Below, piece after piece: positions 23,134-31,953 of a stretch of 64,000 bases of DNA. The DNA is taken from assembly GCA_050249415.1 (NCBI GenBank), contig JBFWQO010000001.1:62001-126000 (forward strand), given 5' to 3'. The notes below the pieces were generated by a model. That model saw nothing but the letters and a program-made list of their open reading frames with translations. It was not told the DNA's origin and ran no database searches. Both the position numbers and the translations under genes were made by a program. Positions within the stretch are counted from its first letter, which is position 1; the number at the start of each line of letters is the position of its first letter. This stretch comes from CADEFQ01 sp050249415. Lineage in GTDB: Bacteria > Pseudomonadota > Gammaproteobacteria > Steroidobacterales > Steroidobacteraceae.

Positions 23134-24495
23134 ATGCCAGCAACCCCCCACAAGCGCCACGCGCGCGCGCCGCGCGTCGGTTTCGTGAGCCTCGGCTGTC
23201 CGAAGGCCCTGGTCGATTCCGAGCGCATCCTCACGCACCTGCGCGCCGAAGGCTATGCCGTCGCGCCGACCTATGACGACGCCGATCTCGTGGTCGTCAA
23301 CACCTGCGGCTTCATCGATGCCGCGATCGACGAATCGCTCGAGGCGATCGGCGAGGCGCTCGAGAAGAACGGCCGCGTGATCGTCACGGGCTGCCTCGGC
23401 GCGCGCCCCGAACGCATCCTCGAGCGCCATCCGCGGGTGCTGAAGGTCACGGGTGCGCAGGCGTACGAGGACGTGGTGGGCGCCGTGCACGAACACTTGC
23501 CGCCGCAGCACGATCCGTTCGTCGATCTCGTCCCGCCGCAGGGCGTGAAGCTCACGCCGCGGCACTATGCCTACGTGAAGATTGCCGAGGGCTGCAACCA
23601 CAAGTGCAGTTTCTGCATCATCCCCTCGATGCGCGGGCGCCTCGCGAGCCGGCCCATCGACGAGGTGCTGCGCGAGGGCGAGCAGCTCGTCCGCGCGGGC
23701 GTGAAGGAGCTGCTCGTCATCTCGCAGGACACGAGCGCGTATGGCGCCGACCTGAAGTACGCGGCGCGCGAATGGCGCGGCGCCGCGCGCGAGACCCGCT
23801 TCCTCGATCTCGCGCGCGGCCTCGGTGAGCTCGGCGCGTGGGTGCGGCTGCACTACGTCTACCCGTACCCGCACGTCGATCACGTGATCCCGCTGATGGC
23901 GGAAGGCAAGGTCCTGCCCTACCTCGACGTGCCGTTCCAGCACGGCAGCCCTTCCGTGCTGAAGCGCATGAAGCGCCCGGCGCACGCCGAGGACACGCTC
24001 GCGCGCATCCGTGCCTGGCGTTCGATCTGCCCCGCGCTCGTGATCCGCAGCACCTTCATCGTCGGCTTTCCCGGGGAGACCGAAGCGGAGTTCGACGAAC
24101 TCCTCGACTGGCTGGACGAGGCGCAGCTCGACCGGGTGGGTTGCTTCACGTACTCACCCGTCGAAGGCGCGGCCGCGAACGCGCTGCCGCGCGCGGTGCC
24201 GGAAGACATCAAGGCGGCGCGCCATGCGCGCTTCATGGAGCGCGCGCAGGCGATCAGCGCCGCGCGGCTCGCCGCACGCGTGGGCCAGCGCATGCGGGTG
24301 CTGGTGGATCGCATCGACGGCGCGATCGCCGTGGCGCGTGGTCCGGGCGATGCGCCGGAGATCGACGGCATCGTGCGGGTGCACACCGCAAGCGGACAGC
24401 CCGCCGCCGACGGGCAGATCGCTGCCGGCGCCTTCGTCGATGTCGAGATTACCGGGGCAGACGCTTACGATCTGGACGCGCGCGTCGCAGCCTGA
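23134..24495 (+). CDS. rimO: Ribosomal protein S12 methylthiotransferase RimO
   Basis: 453 residues with the three-domain layout of RimO: the UPF0004 N-terminal domain with Cys ligands in SLGCPKALVDSE, VVNTCGFID and VTGCLGAR; a radical-SAM core with C-x3-C-x2-C (EGCNHKCSFCIIPSMRGRLASRP); and a C-terminal TRAM domain (residues about 385-450). It methylthiolates Asp88-equivalent of S12 using two [4Fe-4S] clusters and SAM. The FCIIPSMRG and YPYPHVDHVIPLM segments favour RimO over MiaB. ATG 23125 in the same frame is a possible alternative start. Its 3' end overlaps the convergent small gene by 47 bp. Confidence 0.97.
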   Translation: MPATPHKRHARAPRVGFVSLGCPKALVDSERILTHLRAEGYAVAPTYDDADLVVVNTCGFIDAAIDESLEAIGEALEKNGRVIVTGCLGARPERILERHPRVLKVTGAQAYEDVVGAVHEHLPPQHDPFVDLVPPQGVKLTPRHYAYVKIAEGCNHKCSFCIIPSMRGRLASRPIDEVLREGEQLVRAGVKELLVISQDTSAYGADLKYAAREWRGAARETRFLDLARGLGELGAWVRLHYVYPYPHVDHVIPLMAEGKVLPYLDVPFQHGSPSVLKRMKRPAHAEDTLARIRAWRSICPALVIRSTFIVGFPGETEAEFDELLDWLDEAQLDRVGCFTYSPVEGAAANALPRAVPEDIKAARHARFMERAQAISAARLAARVGQRMRVLVDRIDGAIAVARGPGDAPEIDGIVRVHTASGQPAADGQIAAGAFVDVEITGADAYDLDARVAA

Positions 24496-24709
24496 GCGCG
24501 AGCCTCCCCGCGAGCAGCGCGTAGCCGGTCCATTTCGCACGGCGCAGGAACGTGAGGCGCGACGCGAGCGATACGCCCGCGAGCACCCACGTGATGCCCC
24601 TGGCACCCGTGAGCGTGTCGAGCGACGCCCGCAGCGTGCGCCGCTGCAGCTCCGCTTCGAGCTCAAGCAGCTGCGCGCGTTCTGCCGGGCTCGAGGGCTT
24701 CGCTGTCAC
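24449..24709 (-). CDS. YqjK-like small protein
   Basis: 86 residues. It has a basic and helical N-terminus (SPAERAQLLELEAELQRRTLRASLDTL), one weak hydrophobic stretch (GITWVLAGVSLAS) and a basic C-terminus. Size, composition and position after YqjD-like and YqjE-like genes suggest the third gene of a YqjD-YqjE-YqjK-type operon; sequence similarity alone would be weak evidence. The start lies inside the end of the YqjE-like gene (overlap 47 bp) and the end overlaps rimO on the other strand. Confidence 0.6.
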   Translation of the reverse strand: MTAKPSSPAERAQLLELEAELQRRTLRASLDTLTGARGITWVLAGVSLASRLTFLRRAKWTGYALLAGRLALRLRRARPDRKRLPR

Positions 24710-25055
24710 GTCGCAACGCGTCTATCAGGTGTGAAAAGAGTCGTTCGCGGCGGCGCTCACGCACGAAGAGCCAGGCGCTCACGACGGCCATCACCGCCAG
24801 CAGGACGGTGAGCACGCCGAGCACGATGAAACGCGTACGCGGCTCCATCGCGAGCGCGGCCCACAGGATCGCGGCAAACACCGCGAGCGCGGCGCTCGTG
24901 CCGCACGCGATCGCGAGCGAGAGCCGGCGCGCGATTGCGGCCTTCTCGAGCTCGAGATCGACCCCCAGGATCTCGAGACGGTTCTGCGCGATGCGCAGGC
25001 CCTGTGCACCGAGGCTGAGCGCCTCCTCGAGCACCCGCTGCGTCGGCGACGACAC
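24663..25055 (-). CDS. Phage-holin-family (YqjE-like) inner membrane protein
   Basis: 130 residues: an amphipathic N-terminal helix (TQRVLEEALSLGAQGLRIAQNRLEILGVDLELEKAAIARR), two adjacent transmembrane helices (LSLAIACGTSAALAVFAAILWAALA and FIVLGVLTVLLAVMAVVSAWLFV) and a charged tail. This is the arrangement of YqjE/holin-superfamily III proteins, often stress-induced and of unclear function. GTG start. It lies 18 bp downstream of the DUF883-type gene. Confidence 0.8.
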   Translation of the reverse strand: MSSPTQRVLEEALSLGAQGLRIAQNRLEILGVDLELEKAAIARRLSLAIACGTSAALAVFAAILWAALAMEPRTRFIVLGVLTVLLAVMAVVSAWLFVRERRRERLFSHLIDALRRDSEALEPGRTRAAA

Positions 25056-25073
25056 CCCGCGCGACCCGCCGTG

Positions 25074-25394
25074 TCAGCGGCGGCGCGACAGCAGCGCGCC
25101 GACGATCACGCCCGCGGCCGCCGCGATCGCCACCGCCGCCCAGGGGTTGCCCCGCACATAGCGGTCGGCGGTGTCCGCGGCCTGCTCGGTGAGCTCGCGC
25201 GCATCGCCTTCGATCGACGCCAGGCGGGTCCGCGCGCTCTTCACCGTGGCCTCCACGCGTTCGCGCAGCCGCTGCGCGGCCTCACCCGTCTGGCCACCGA
25301 GCGAATGCAGCATGCTCTCGGCCTGGGCGATCAGGTCGCGCAGGTCGTCGCCGGCCGCGCCATCATTCGCGGCGTCGTCACGCTCGCTGTTCAT
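25074..25394 (-). CDS. DUF883 (ElaB/YqjD-type) membrane-anchored protein
   Basis: 106 residues. A long Ala/Arg/Glu-rich helical region (DLRDLIAQAESMLHSLGGQTGEAAQRLRERVEATVKSARTRLASIE) ends in a C-terminal anchor GNPWAAVAIAAAAGVIVGALLSRRR. The RGNPW-plus-helix-plus-RRR tail is the DUF883 signature. Characterised relatives are C-tail-anchored and associate with ribosomes in stationary phase. The ATG overlaps the stop of the upstream lipoprotein gene by 4 bp, so both are coupled. Confidence 0.9.
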   Translation of the reverse strand: MNSERDDAANDGAAGDDLRDLIAQAESMLHSLGGQTGEAAQRLRERVEATVKSARTRLASIEGDARELTEQAADTADRYVRGNPWAAVAIAAAAGVIVGALLSRRR

Positions 25395-25993
25395 GTGGAA
25401 GGAGCGAGGCCCAGCAGCTTCAGCACTTCGTCCCCCTTGTCCTTCACGGCCTGCGCCTTCGACGCCGCATCGATCGCGTCGCCCTTGTTGAAGGCGTCAT
25501 TCGCCTCGGCCCATTGCGTCTGTATCCACTCGAGGCCCGCCTTCGCGTTGTCGAACGCTTCCTGCGGGACATTCCTCGGCAGGCGACGCGACTTGTCGAG
25601 CATGGCGATGCGGCTCTGGATCGCCTCGAGCATCTGCGGCAGGTCCGCGGCATAACCCGTCCACTTCTCCTTCGCGGCCGCGGTCGCCGCTTCCCACTCG
25701 GCCTTCTTCGCGGCCGTTGCGTCGCGCAGCGCCGCGATGCGGGTCGACAGCTCGGGCGCCGCCGCGAGCACCGCCTTGTAGTCGCCCTTCGTGAGGCTGT
25801 CCTTCAGCCCGCCGAGCGTGGTTTCGACGCCCGACAGGTCGTCCGGCAGCAGGCGCGCGGCATCGTCCTTGAACGCGGCGAGCGCCGCCTCGGCATCGCC
25901 GATCGCCTTCGTCGCCGGGCCCTTCTGGTTGGCACAGCCGGCCGCGAGCGCGAGCATCGCGACCGCCGTGATGAGCAGGTTTCTCTTGAACAT
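25391..25993 (-). CDS. Putative lipoprotein of unknown function
   Basis: 200 residues: signal peptide with lipobox LAAGC (Cys about 20), then an almost wholly helical, Ala/Lys/Asp-rich domain (TKAIGDAEAALAAFKDDAARLLPDDLSGVETTLGGLKDSLTKGDYKAVLAA ... TAAAKEKWTGYAADLPQMLEAIQSRIAML). It may form a coiled or helical bundle in the periplasm. No family was recognised. It heads the operon with the DUF883, YqjE-like and YqjK-like genes by an ATGA overlap, suggesting a role in the same envelope-stress setting (inference). Confidence 0.7.
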   Translation of the reverse strand: MFKRNLLITAVAMLALAAGCANQKGPATKAIGDAEAALAAFKDDAARLLPDDLSGVETTLGGLKDSLTKGDYKAVLAAAPELSTRIAALRDATAAKKAEWEAATAAAKEKWTGYAADLPQMLEAIQSRIAMLDKSRRLPRNVPQEAFDNAKAGLEWIQTQWAEANDAFNKGDAIDAASKAQAVKDKGDEVLKLLGLAPST

Positions 25994-26026
25994 GACGTCC
26001 TCCTCCGGGGGCCGGGAACGCCGAGG

Positions 26027-27862
26027 TTACTCGACCGTGACGCTTTTCGCGAGGTTGCGCGGCTGGTCGACGTCGGTGCCCTTCAGGATCGCCACGTGGT
26101 ACGAGAGCAACTGCAACGGCACCGTGTACACCGCCGGCGCCTGGAAGTAGCTGACGTGCTTCGGCATCCGGATCACGGTGACACCGTCGGAGGTCTCGAA
26201 GCCCGAGTCGGGGTCGGCGAACACGATCAGCTCGCCGCCGCGGGCGCGCACTTCCATCAGGTTCGATTTCAGTTTCTCGAGGAGGTCGTTGTTCGGCGCG
26301 ACGGTGATGACGGGCATGCCCGCATCGACGAGCGCGAGGGGGCCGTGCTTCAGCTCGCCCGCAGGGTAAGCCTCGGCGTGGATGTAGGAAATTTCCTTCA
26401 GCTTGAGCGCGCCCTCCATCGCGATCGGGTGCAGCGCGCCCCGGCCGAGGAACAATGTGTGCTGCTTGTCGGCGAAGCGCTCGGCGAGGCGATGGATGAC
26501 CGGGTCGAGCGTGAGCGCCTTTTCGATCAGGCCTGGAATCTCGATGAGGCGCGTGACGAGGCCGCGCTCGCGCTCGGCGTCGGCGCCGTGGTGTTTCGCG
26601 AGCGCCACCACGAGCATCGACAGCGCCATCAACTGGGTCGTGAAGGCCTTGGTCGACGCGACGCCGATCTCCGGCCCCGCGCGCGTCAGCATCACGAGCT
26701 CCGATTCGCGCACCAGCGAGCTCTCCGGCTGGTTGCAGATCGCGAGCGAGGCGAGGTAGCCCGCCTGTTTGGCGAGCCGCAGCGCCGCGAGCGTGTCGGC
26801 GGTCTCCCCCGACTGCGAAATCGTGACGAACAGCGAATTCTTCAGCACCACGGGGTTGCGGTAGCGATACTCGCTCGCGATCTCGACCGAGCACGGCAGC
26901 TTGCAGATCTGTTCGATGAAATAGCGCGCGACCGCGCCGGCATGGAAGCTCGTGCCGCAGGCGACGATGTGCACGTGCTCGGTGCGGCGGAAGATTTCGG
27001 CCGCGGTCGGCCCGAAGGCCGCATCGAGCAGGCGGCCGTTCGCGACGCGCTCCTGCAGCGTGCTCGCGACCGCGCGCGGCTGCTCGTGGATTTCCTTCAG
27101 CATGAAGTGGCGGTACTGGCCCTTCTCCGCCGCGTCGGCGGACAGTTCACTCTCGTGCACCGGCCGCTCGGCCACGTTGCCTTCACGGTCGATGATCCGC
27201 ACGCTCTCGCGACCTACGTCGGCGACGTCGCCTTCTTCCATGAAGATGAAACGGCGGGTCACCGGCAACAACGCCGCGACATCGGACGCGACGAAGTTTT
27301 CGCCGACGCCGACCCCGATCACGACCGGGCAGCCCTCGCGGGCGAGGATCACGCGATCGGGAGCGGCGCTGCCCACGACCGCCAGCGCGTAGGCGCCTTC
27401 GAGCTCGGCGACGGTCGCGCGCACGGCCTTGAACAGGTCGCCAAGCCTGCCAAGGTGATGATGGATGCGGTGCGCGATCACCTCGGTGTCGGTTTCCGAG
27501 GTGAAGGTGTAGCCCAGGCGCGTGAGGTCGGCACGCAGTTCCTCGTGGTTCTCGATGATGCCGTTGTGCACGATCGCGAGGCCGTCGCGCGAGACGTGCG
27601 GGTGCGCATTGCGCTCGCTCGGCACGCCATGCGTGGCCCAGCGCGTGTGCGCGATGCCGAGCTGCCCCGAGAGCGGCTGCGCCGCGAGCGCTTCCTCCAG
27701 CACCTTCACCTTGCCGACGGTGCGCACCCGCTCGAGGCGCTGCCCGCCATCGAGCACGGCGAGGCCTGCGGAGTCGTAGCCGCGATACTCGAGGCGCCGC
27801 AGCCCCTCGAGCAGGATCGGGACGATGTTGCGTTCGGCGACGGCTCCGACGATTCCGCACAT
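26027..27862 (-). CDS. glmS: Glutamine-fructose-6-phosphate aminotransferase
   Basis: 611 residues, full length. After Met removal Cys1 of MCGIVG is the glutamine-amidotransferase nucleophile. The glutaminase domain shows AHTRWATHGVPSERNAHPH and NGIIENHEEL; two SIS domains follow, with CGTSFHAGAVARYF, SQSGETADTLAALR and LGRGALHPIAMEGALKLKEISYIHAEAYPAGELKHGPLAL; the C-terminus ends AKSVTVE, the usual sugar-closing tail. It makes glucosamine-6-phosphate, the first step towards UDP-GlcNAc. The gene is separated from glmU by the mod and tnaA genes. It diverges from tnaA with 92 bp between starts. Confidence 0.98.
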   Translation of the reverse strand: MCGIVGAVAERNIVPILLEGLRRLEYRGYDSAGLAVLDGGQRLERVRTVGKVKVLEEALAAQPLSGQLGIAHTRWATHGVPSERNAHPHVSRDGLAIVHNGIIENHEELRADLTRLGYTFTSETDTEVIAHRIHHHLGRLGDLFKAVRATVAELEGAYALAVVGSAAPDRVILAREGCPVVIGVGVGENFVASDVAALLPVTRRFIFMEEGDVADVGRESVRIIDREGNVAERPVHESELSADAAEKGQYRHFMLKEIHEQPRAVASTLQERVANGRLLDAAFGPTAAEIFRRTEHVHIVACGTSFHAGAVARYFIEQICKLPCSVEIASEYRYRNPVVLKNSLFVTISQSGETADTLAALRLAKQAGYLASLAICNQPESSLVRESELVMLTRAGPEIGVASTKAFTTQLMALSMLVVALAKHHGADAERERGLVTRLIEIPGLIEKALTLDPVIHRLAERFADKQHTLFLGRGALHPIAMEGALKLKEISYIHAEAYPAGELKHGPLALVDAGMPVITVAPNNDLLEKLKSNLMEVRARGGELIVFADPDSGFETSDGVTVIRMPKHVSYFQAPAVYTVPLQLLSYHVAILKGTDVDQPRNLAKSVTVE

Positions 27863-27954
27863 GGGCAGTTGGCTCTCCGGTCAGGGTCGCGTATTTTGCC
27901 TGAATGCCGGCCGTCCTGCTGTGGCACGCTGTGCACCAGGAACGGGATCACACC

Positions 27955-29319
27955 ATGAAAACCATCATCGAACCCTTCCGCATGAAGGTCGTCGAGCCGA
28001 TCCGCCTGACGACCCGGGCCGACCGCGAGCGGCTGGTCGCGGAGGCGCATTTCAACCTCTTCGGGCTGCATTCCGACGACGTCCTGATCGACCTGCTGAC
28101 CGACTCCGGCACCGGCGCGATGAGCGCCGCCCAGTGGAGCGCGGTGATGCGCGGCGACGAGTCGTACGCGGGCTCGCCGTCGTTTTACAGATTCCGGGAC
28201 GCCGTGCAGGACCTGATGCCCTTCCGCCACGTGATCCCGACCCACCAGGGACGCGCGGCGGAGGCGATCCTCTTCGCGCTGCTCGGCGGCGCCGGGCGCG
28301 TGATCCCCTCGAACACCCACTTCGACACGACCCGTAGCAACATCGAGGCGACCGGCGCGGAGGCGCTCGACCTGCCGTGCGCCGAGGCGGCGGATTTCCC
28401 GAGCGTGTTCCCTTTCAAGGGCAACATGGACATCGCGCAGCTCGCCCGGTTGCTCGGGGAGCGCGGCGCGGCCGTCCCGTGCGTGATGGTGACGCTCACC
28501 AACAACGCGGGCGGCGGCCAGCCGGTATCACTGGAAAACCTGCGGGCGATCCGCGATCTGGCCACCCGCCACGGCAAGCCGCTGATCATCGACGGCTGCC
28601 GCTTCGCGGAGAATGCCTGGTTCGTGAAGCAGCGCGAACCCGGCCAGCAGTCGCGCAGCGTGCGCGACATCGTGCGCGAGACGTTCTCGCTCGCGGACGG
28701 CATGACGATGAGCGCGAAAAAGGACGGCCTCGCGAATATCGGCGGCTGGCTCGCGTTGAACGACGACGAACTCGCGCTCGCGGCCCGCAATCGGCTGATC
28801 CTGACCGAGGGCTTCCCGACCTACGGCGGCCTCGCGGGGCGCGATCTCGAAGCGATCGCCGCCGGGCTCGCCGAAGTCGTCGACGAGGAGTATCTGCACT
28901 ACCGGGTGCGCTGCAACGAGTACATCGGCGAACGCCTGCTCGCGCTCGGTGTGCCGATCGTGCAGCCCGTCGGCGGCCATGCGGTGTTCGTCGATGCGCG
29001 CACCCTGCTCGCGCACATCCCGCCGCTCGCCTATCCGGGCCAGGCGCTCGCGGTGGCGCTCTACGAAGTGGGCGGCGTGCGCAGCTGCGAGATCGGCACC
29101 GTGATGTTCGGCCGCCAGGGCGACGGCCGCGAACTGCCGGCACGTTACGACCTCGTGCGGCTCGCGTTCCCGCGGCGCGTGTACACGCAGAGCCATGCGG
29201 ATTACCTGGTCGAGGTGTTCGCGGAGGTCGCCGCCGCGCGCACGCAGCTGCGCGGCTTGCGCATCGTCGAGGAGCCGCGGCTGATGCGGCACTTCACGGC
29301 GCGGTTTGCCCGCCTGTGA
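27955..29319 (+). CDS. tnaA: Tryptophanase / tyrosine phenol-lyase family beta-eliminating lyase
   Basis: 454 residues. The family block MKVVEPIRLTTRADRE, LIDLLTDSGTGAMSAAQWSAVMRGDESYAGS, IPTHQGRAAE and the PLP-lysine region DGMTMSAKKDGLANIGG are intact; Lys256 is the likely Schiff-base residue. GVRSCEIGTVMFGR and FPRRVYTQSHADY are closer to tryptophanase (GIRAVEIGS type) than to tyrosine phenol-lyase, while the TxTxNxxGGQPVS and NTHFDTTR segments are shared, so tryptophanase is the better call but phenol-lyase is not excluded. It would turn tryptophan into indole, pyruvate and ammonia. ATG 27955 follows a weak AGGAACGGGA. No tnaC-like leader was found. Confidence 0.83.
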   Translation: MKTIIEPFRMKVVEPIRLTTRADRERLVAEAHFNLFGLHSDDVLIDLLTDSGTGAMSAAQWSAVMRGDESYAGSPSFYRFRDAVQDLMPFRHVIPTHQGRAAEAILFALLGGAGRVIPSNTHFDTTRSNIEATGAEALDLPCAEAADFPSVFPFKGNMDIAQLARLLGERGAAVPCVMVTLTNNAGGGQPVSLENLRAIRDLATRHGKPLIIDGCRFAENAWFVKQREPGQQSRSVRDIVRETFSLADGMTMSAKKDGLANIGGWLALNDDELALAARNRLILTEGFPTYGGLAGRDLEAIAAGLAEVVDEEYLHYRVRCNEYIGERLLALGVPIVQPVGGHAVFVDARTLLAHIPPLAYPGQALAVALYEVGGVRSCEIGTVMFGRQGDGRELPARYDLVRLAFPRRVYTQSHADYLVEVFAEVAAARTQLRGLRIVEEPRLMRHFTARFARL

Positions 29320-30103
29320 CCGCGCTGAACCCGTAGCGCGCGAATGCCGCCCTCGCGACGGGGCCCGCGAGGAAATCGAGGAAGGCGGCGCCCCCGGTCC
29401 GCCCGCCCGCGGGCAGCGCCGCGGGGTACCTGATCGGCGGGTGGCTGCCCGCCGGGAACACGCCGACGACCTTCACGTTCTTGTCGATGCGTGCGTCGGT
29501 CGCATAGACGATGCCGAGCGGCGCCTCGCCGCGCGCGACGAACGCGAGCGCCGCGCGGACATTGTCGGCGTTCGCGAGCCGCCCCTCGACGCTCGCCCAC
29601 ACGCCGAGGTGCGTGAGCGCAGCCTGCGCGTAGCGCCCGGCCGGCACGATCGCGGGATCGGCGATCGCGAGCCGGCCATCGCCGAGTGCGGCGCGAAGAT
29701 CGAACCCGGGCGCGATCGCGAGCTGCACGCGGCTGTCCGCGGGCGCGATGAGCACGAGATCGTTGCCGGCAATGTCGCGGCGGCTCGCGACATCGACCAG
29801 GCGGCGGGCGGCGAGGTAATCCATCCAGGCCTCGTCCGCCGATGCGAATACATCGACCTGCGCGCCCGCTTCGATCTGCCGCGCGAGCGCCGAGCTCGCC
29901 GCGAACGACAGCGTGACGTGCGTGCCGGTGGCGGCTTCGAACCGCGCAGCCAGTTCCTCCAGCACATCCGTCAGGGACGCGGCCGCGAATACGACGATGC
30001 CACGCTCGCCCGGCCGCGGGGCCGCCGCACGCAATGGCGCCGCTGCCCGCAATGGCGCCGCGGTTGCCAGCAGGGAAGCGAGCAGTATGCGTCGGTCGAA
30101 CAT
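29294..30103 (-). CDS. modA: Molybdate ABC transporter substrate-binding protein
   Basis: 269 residues. The signal peptide contains a duplicated APLRAA, followed by IVVFAAASLTDVLEELAARFEAATG, the ModA start of the mature protein, ASSALARQIEAGAQVDVFASADEAWMDYL, and TPVPAGRYA-like ADPAIVPAGRYAQAAL. This periplasmic protein captures molybdate (or tungstate). It is the last gene of the operon: the order is modB-modC-modA, unlike the common modA-modB-modC. The 3' end overlaps tnaA by 26 bp. Confidence 0.93.
   Translation of the reverse strand: MFDRRILLASLLATAAPLRAAAPLRAAAPRPGERGIVVFAAASLTDVLEELAARFEAATGTHVTLSFAASSALARQIEAGAQVDVFASADEAWMDYLAARRLVDVASRRDIAGNDLVLIAPADSRVQLAIAPGFDLRAALGDGRLAIADPAIVPAGRYAQAALTHLGVWASVEGRLANADNVRAALAFVARGEAPLGIVYATDARIDKNVKVVGVFPAGSHPPIRYPAALPAGGRTGGAAFLDFLAGPVARAAFARYGFSAVTGGQTAP
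30030..30061 (-). repeat. 18-bp tandem duplication in the modA signal peptide code
   Basis: CGCAATGGCGCCGC occurs at 30030-30043 and 30048-30061, an 18-bp period encoding APLRAA twice in the signal peptide. Confidence 0.7.
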
Positions 30104-30118
30104 GCGCCCTTCTCCTCC

Positions 30119-31234
30119 TCAGGCACCCGGCACGGCGGGCGCCGGCTCCGGCCAGGCGAGGCTCCGCAGCGACACCGTTTTCACGAGCACCCACGTCGCG
30201 CCTCCCGCGCGCAATTGCAGCGCCGCGACCGCATCGGGCGTGACGTGCGCGACGACGCGCGCGCCGCCGAGCTCGACCAGCACGCGGCGCACGTCGTCCG
30301 GCTGGGGATCGATCGCGACGATGCGGCCCTGCAGGGCATTGCGCACGCTGAGCCCCTCGGGCGGCCGGTCCGACAGGATCACGTCACGGGCGAGCACCTG
30401 GACGCGGAGCCGCTCGCCCGCGCTGGCGCGCACGGTGTGCACGCGCAACTCCCCCCCATGGCCCACCTGGACTCGCGTGAGCCCCGTCGCCGCATCGCGC
30501 GCGAGCACGTGCCCGTCGAGCACGGCGCCCACGGCGGTCGGCCCGACGATCGAGGTGAGCGCCGGATCGAGGCTCGCATCGCTCAGCGGCCCCTGCGCGG
30601 CAACCCGGCCGGCATCGAGCACGACGAGATCGGTCGCGAGGCGCAACACTTCGTCGAATGCGTGGCTCACGTAGATCATCGGCAGGCGCAGCCGCAGGCG
30701 CAGCGCCTCGAGGTAAGGCAGCACTTCCTCCCGGCGCGCCGCATCGAGCGAGGCCAGCGGCTCATCGAGCAGCAGCAGGCGCGGCTGCGCGAGCAGGGCG
30801 CGCGCCAGTGCGACGCGCTGGCGCTCGCCGCCCGAGAGCGACCACGGGCGACGGGCGAGCAGCGGCTCGAGCGCGAGCAGCGCGACGACTTCGTCGAAGC
30901 CGATCGACTGCGTGCGGCCGCGTGCACGCGCGAGCCCGTAGCGCATGTTCGCCGTCACCGTCAGGTGCGGGAAGAGACGCGCATCCTGGAACACATACCC
31001 GACCTGGCGCTCCTCGGGCGGCACGCAACGCCCGGTCGACGTATCGAGCAGGACCTCGTCGCCGATCGCGATGCGGCCGCGATCGGGCCGCAGGAGCCCG
31101 CCGATGATGTCGACCAGCGTCGTCTTGCCGCAGCCCGAACGCCCGAACAACGCGACGACACCCACCTGTGGCGTCTCGAAGCGCGCATCGAGTGCGAAGT
31201 CGCCGCGACGCAGCGCCACGTCGACGCGGATCAT
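30119..31234 (-). CDS. modC: Molybdate ABC transporter ATP-binding protein
   Basis: 371 residues. ABC ATPase domain with Walker A FGRSGCGKTT, Q-loop region VGYVFQDARLFPHLTV, signature LSGGERQRVALARAL and Walker B LLLLDEPLASLD. The C-terminal part is a MOP/TOBE molybdate-sensing domain (SVRNALQGRIVAIDP ... ELGGARVVAHVTPDAVAALQL), which marks ModC rather than a generic importer. The ATG overlaps the modB stop (31231-31234), and modA follows 15 bp after its stop. Confidence 0.95.
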   Translation of the reverse strand: MIRVDVALRRGDFALDARFETPQVGVVALFGRSGCGKTTLVDIIGGLLRPDRGRIAIGDEVLLDTSTGRCVPPEERQVGYVFQDARLFPHLTVTANMRYGLARARGRTQSIGFDEVVALLALEPLLARRPWSLSGGERQRVALARALLAQPRLLLLDEPLASLDAARREEVLPYLEALRLRLRLPMIYVSHAFDEVLRLATDLVVLDAGRVAAQGPLSDASLDPALTSIVGPTAVGAVLDGHVLARDAATGLTRVQVGHGGELRVHTVRASAGERLRVQVLARDVILSDRPPEGLSVRNALQGRIVAIDPQPDDVRRVLVELGGARVVAHVTPDAVAALQLRAGGATWVLVKTVSLRSLAWPEPAPAVPGA

Positions 31235-31923
31235 GCGTGCCCCAGCGCGCGCCTGAGGCGCCTCGCCAGCCATTCCGACAGTGCGAGCCCCGCGAAGCCG
31301 AGCACGATCGACAGCGCGGCGATGCGCGCCGCGGCCGCATCGCCTCCGGGCGTCTGGATCGCGGTGTAGAGCGCGAGCGGCAACGTGCGCGTCTCGCCCG
31401 GGATGTTCGACACGAACGTGATCACCGCGCCGAACTCGCCGAGGCTCGCCGCAAAGGCGGTCACGGCGCCGGCCAGGATGCCCGGCAGCATGAGCGGCAG
31501 CGTGATCGAGAAGAACCGGTCGATCGGGCCCGCGCCGAGCGTGCGGGCCGCGTCCTCGAGACCGCAATCGACCGCCTCGAGCGACAGGCGCATCGCACGC
31601 ACCATGAGCGGAAACGACATGACCGCCGTGGCGAGCGCCGCGCCCGCGGTCGTGAACGCGAGCCGGATGCCGAAGCTGTCGTACAGCCAGCCGCCGAGCA
31701 CGCCGCGCCGGCCAAAGAGGACGAGCAGCAGGTAACCGACGACCACGGGGGGCAGCACGAGCGGCAGGTGCACGAACGCATCGAGCACGAAGCGCCCGCG
31801 GAAGCGCCCGCGCACGAGGAGCCAGGCGATCAGGGTCGCGAACGGCAGCGCGAACAGCACGCTGCGCGCCGCGACCGCGAAGCTGAGCCGCAGCGCATCG
31901 AGTTCGGCCGCGGTGAAAGGCAT
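31231..31923 (-). CDS. modB: Molybdate ABC transporter permease
   Basis: 230 residues with five to six membrane helices. The permease EAA-type loop is visible as FRSWCV-like MRLSLEAVDCGLEDAARTLGAGPIDRFFSITLPLMLPGILAG, and VHLPLVLPPVVVGYLLLVLFGRRG is the ModB/CysT family motif. It forms the channel with ModC. It is the first gene of the transporter operon; its start is 30 bp from the glmU stop, so readthrough from glmU is possible. Confidence 0.95.
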   Translation of the reverse strand: MPFTAAELDALRLSFAVAARSVLFALPFATLIAWLLVRGRFRGRFVLDAFVHLPLVLPPVVVGYLLLVLFGRRGVLGGWLYDSFGIRLAFTTAGAALATAVMSFPLMVRAMRLSLEAVDCGLEDAARTLGAGPIDRFFSITLPLMLPGILAGAVTAFAASLGEFGAVITFVSNIPGETRTLPLALYTAIQTPGGDAAAARIAALSIVLGFAGLALSEWLARRLRRALGHA

Positions 31924-31953
31924 CAGGCGCGCACCGCGAGCCCGCGGCCGCCG

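Noticed and set aside
27921..27940. TGGCACGCTGTGCACC before tnaA as a sigma54 promoter
   Set aside because: The GG and GC elements are two bases closer than the sigma54 consensus allows.
27863..27954. glmS ribozyme or a tna leader peptide
   Set aside because: The 92-bp gap is too short for the ribozyme and has no conserved core; no Trp-containing leader frame was found.
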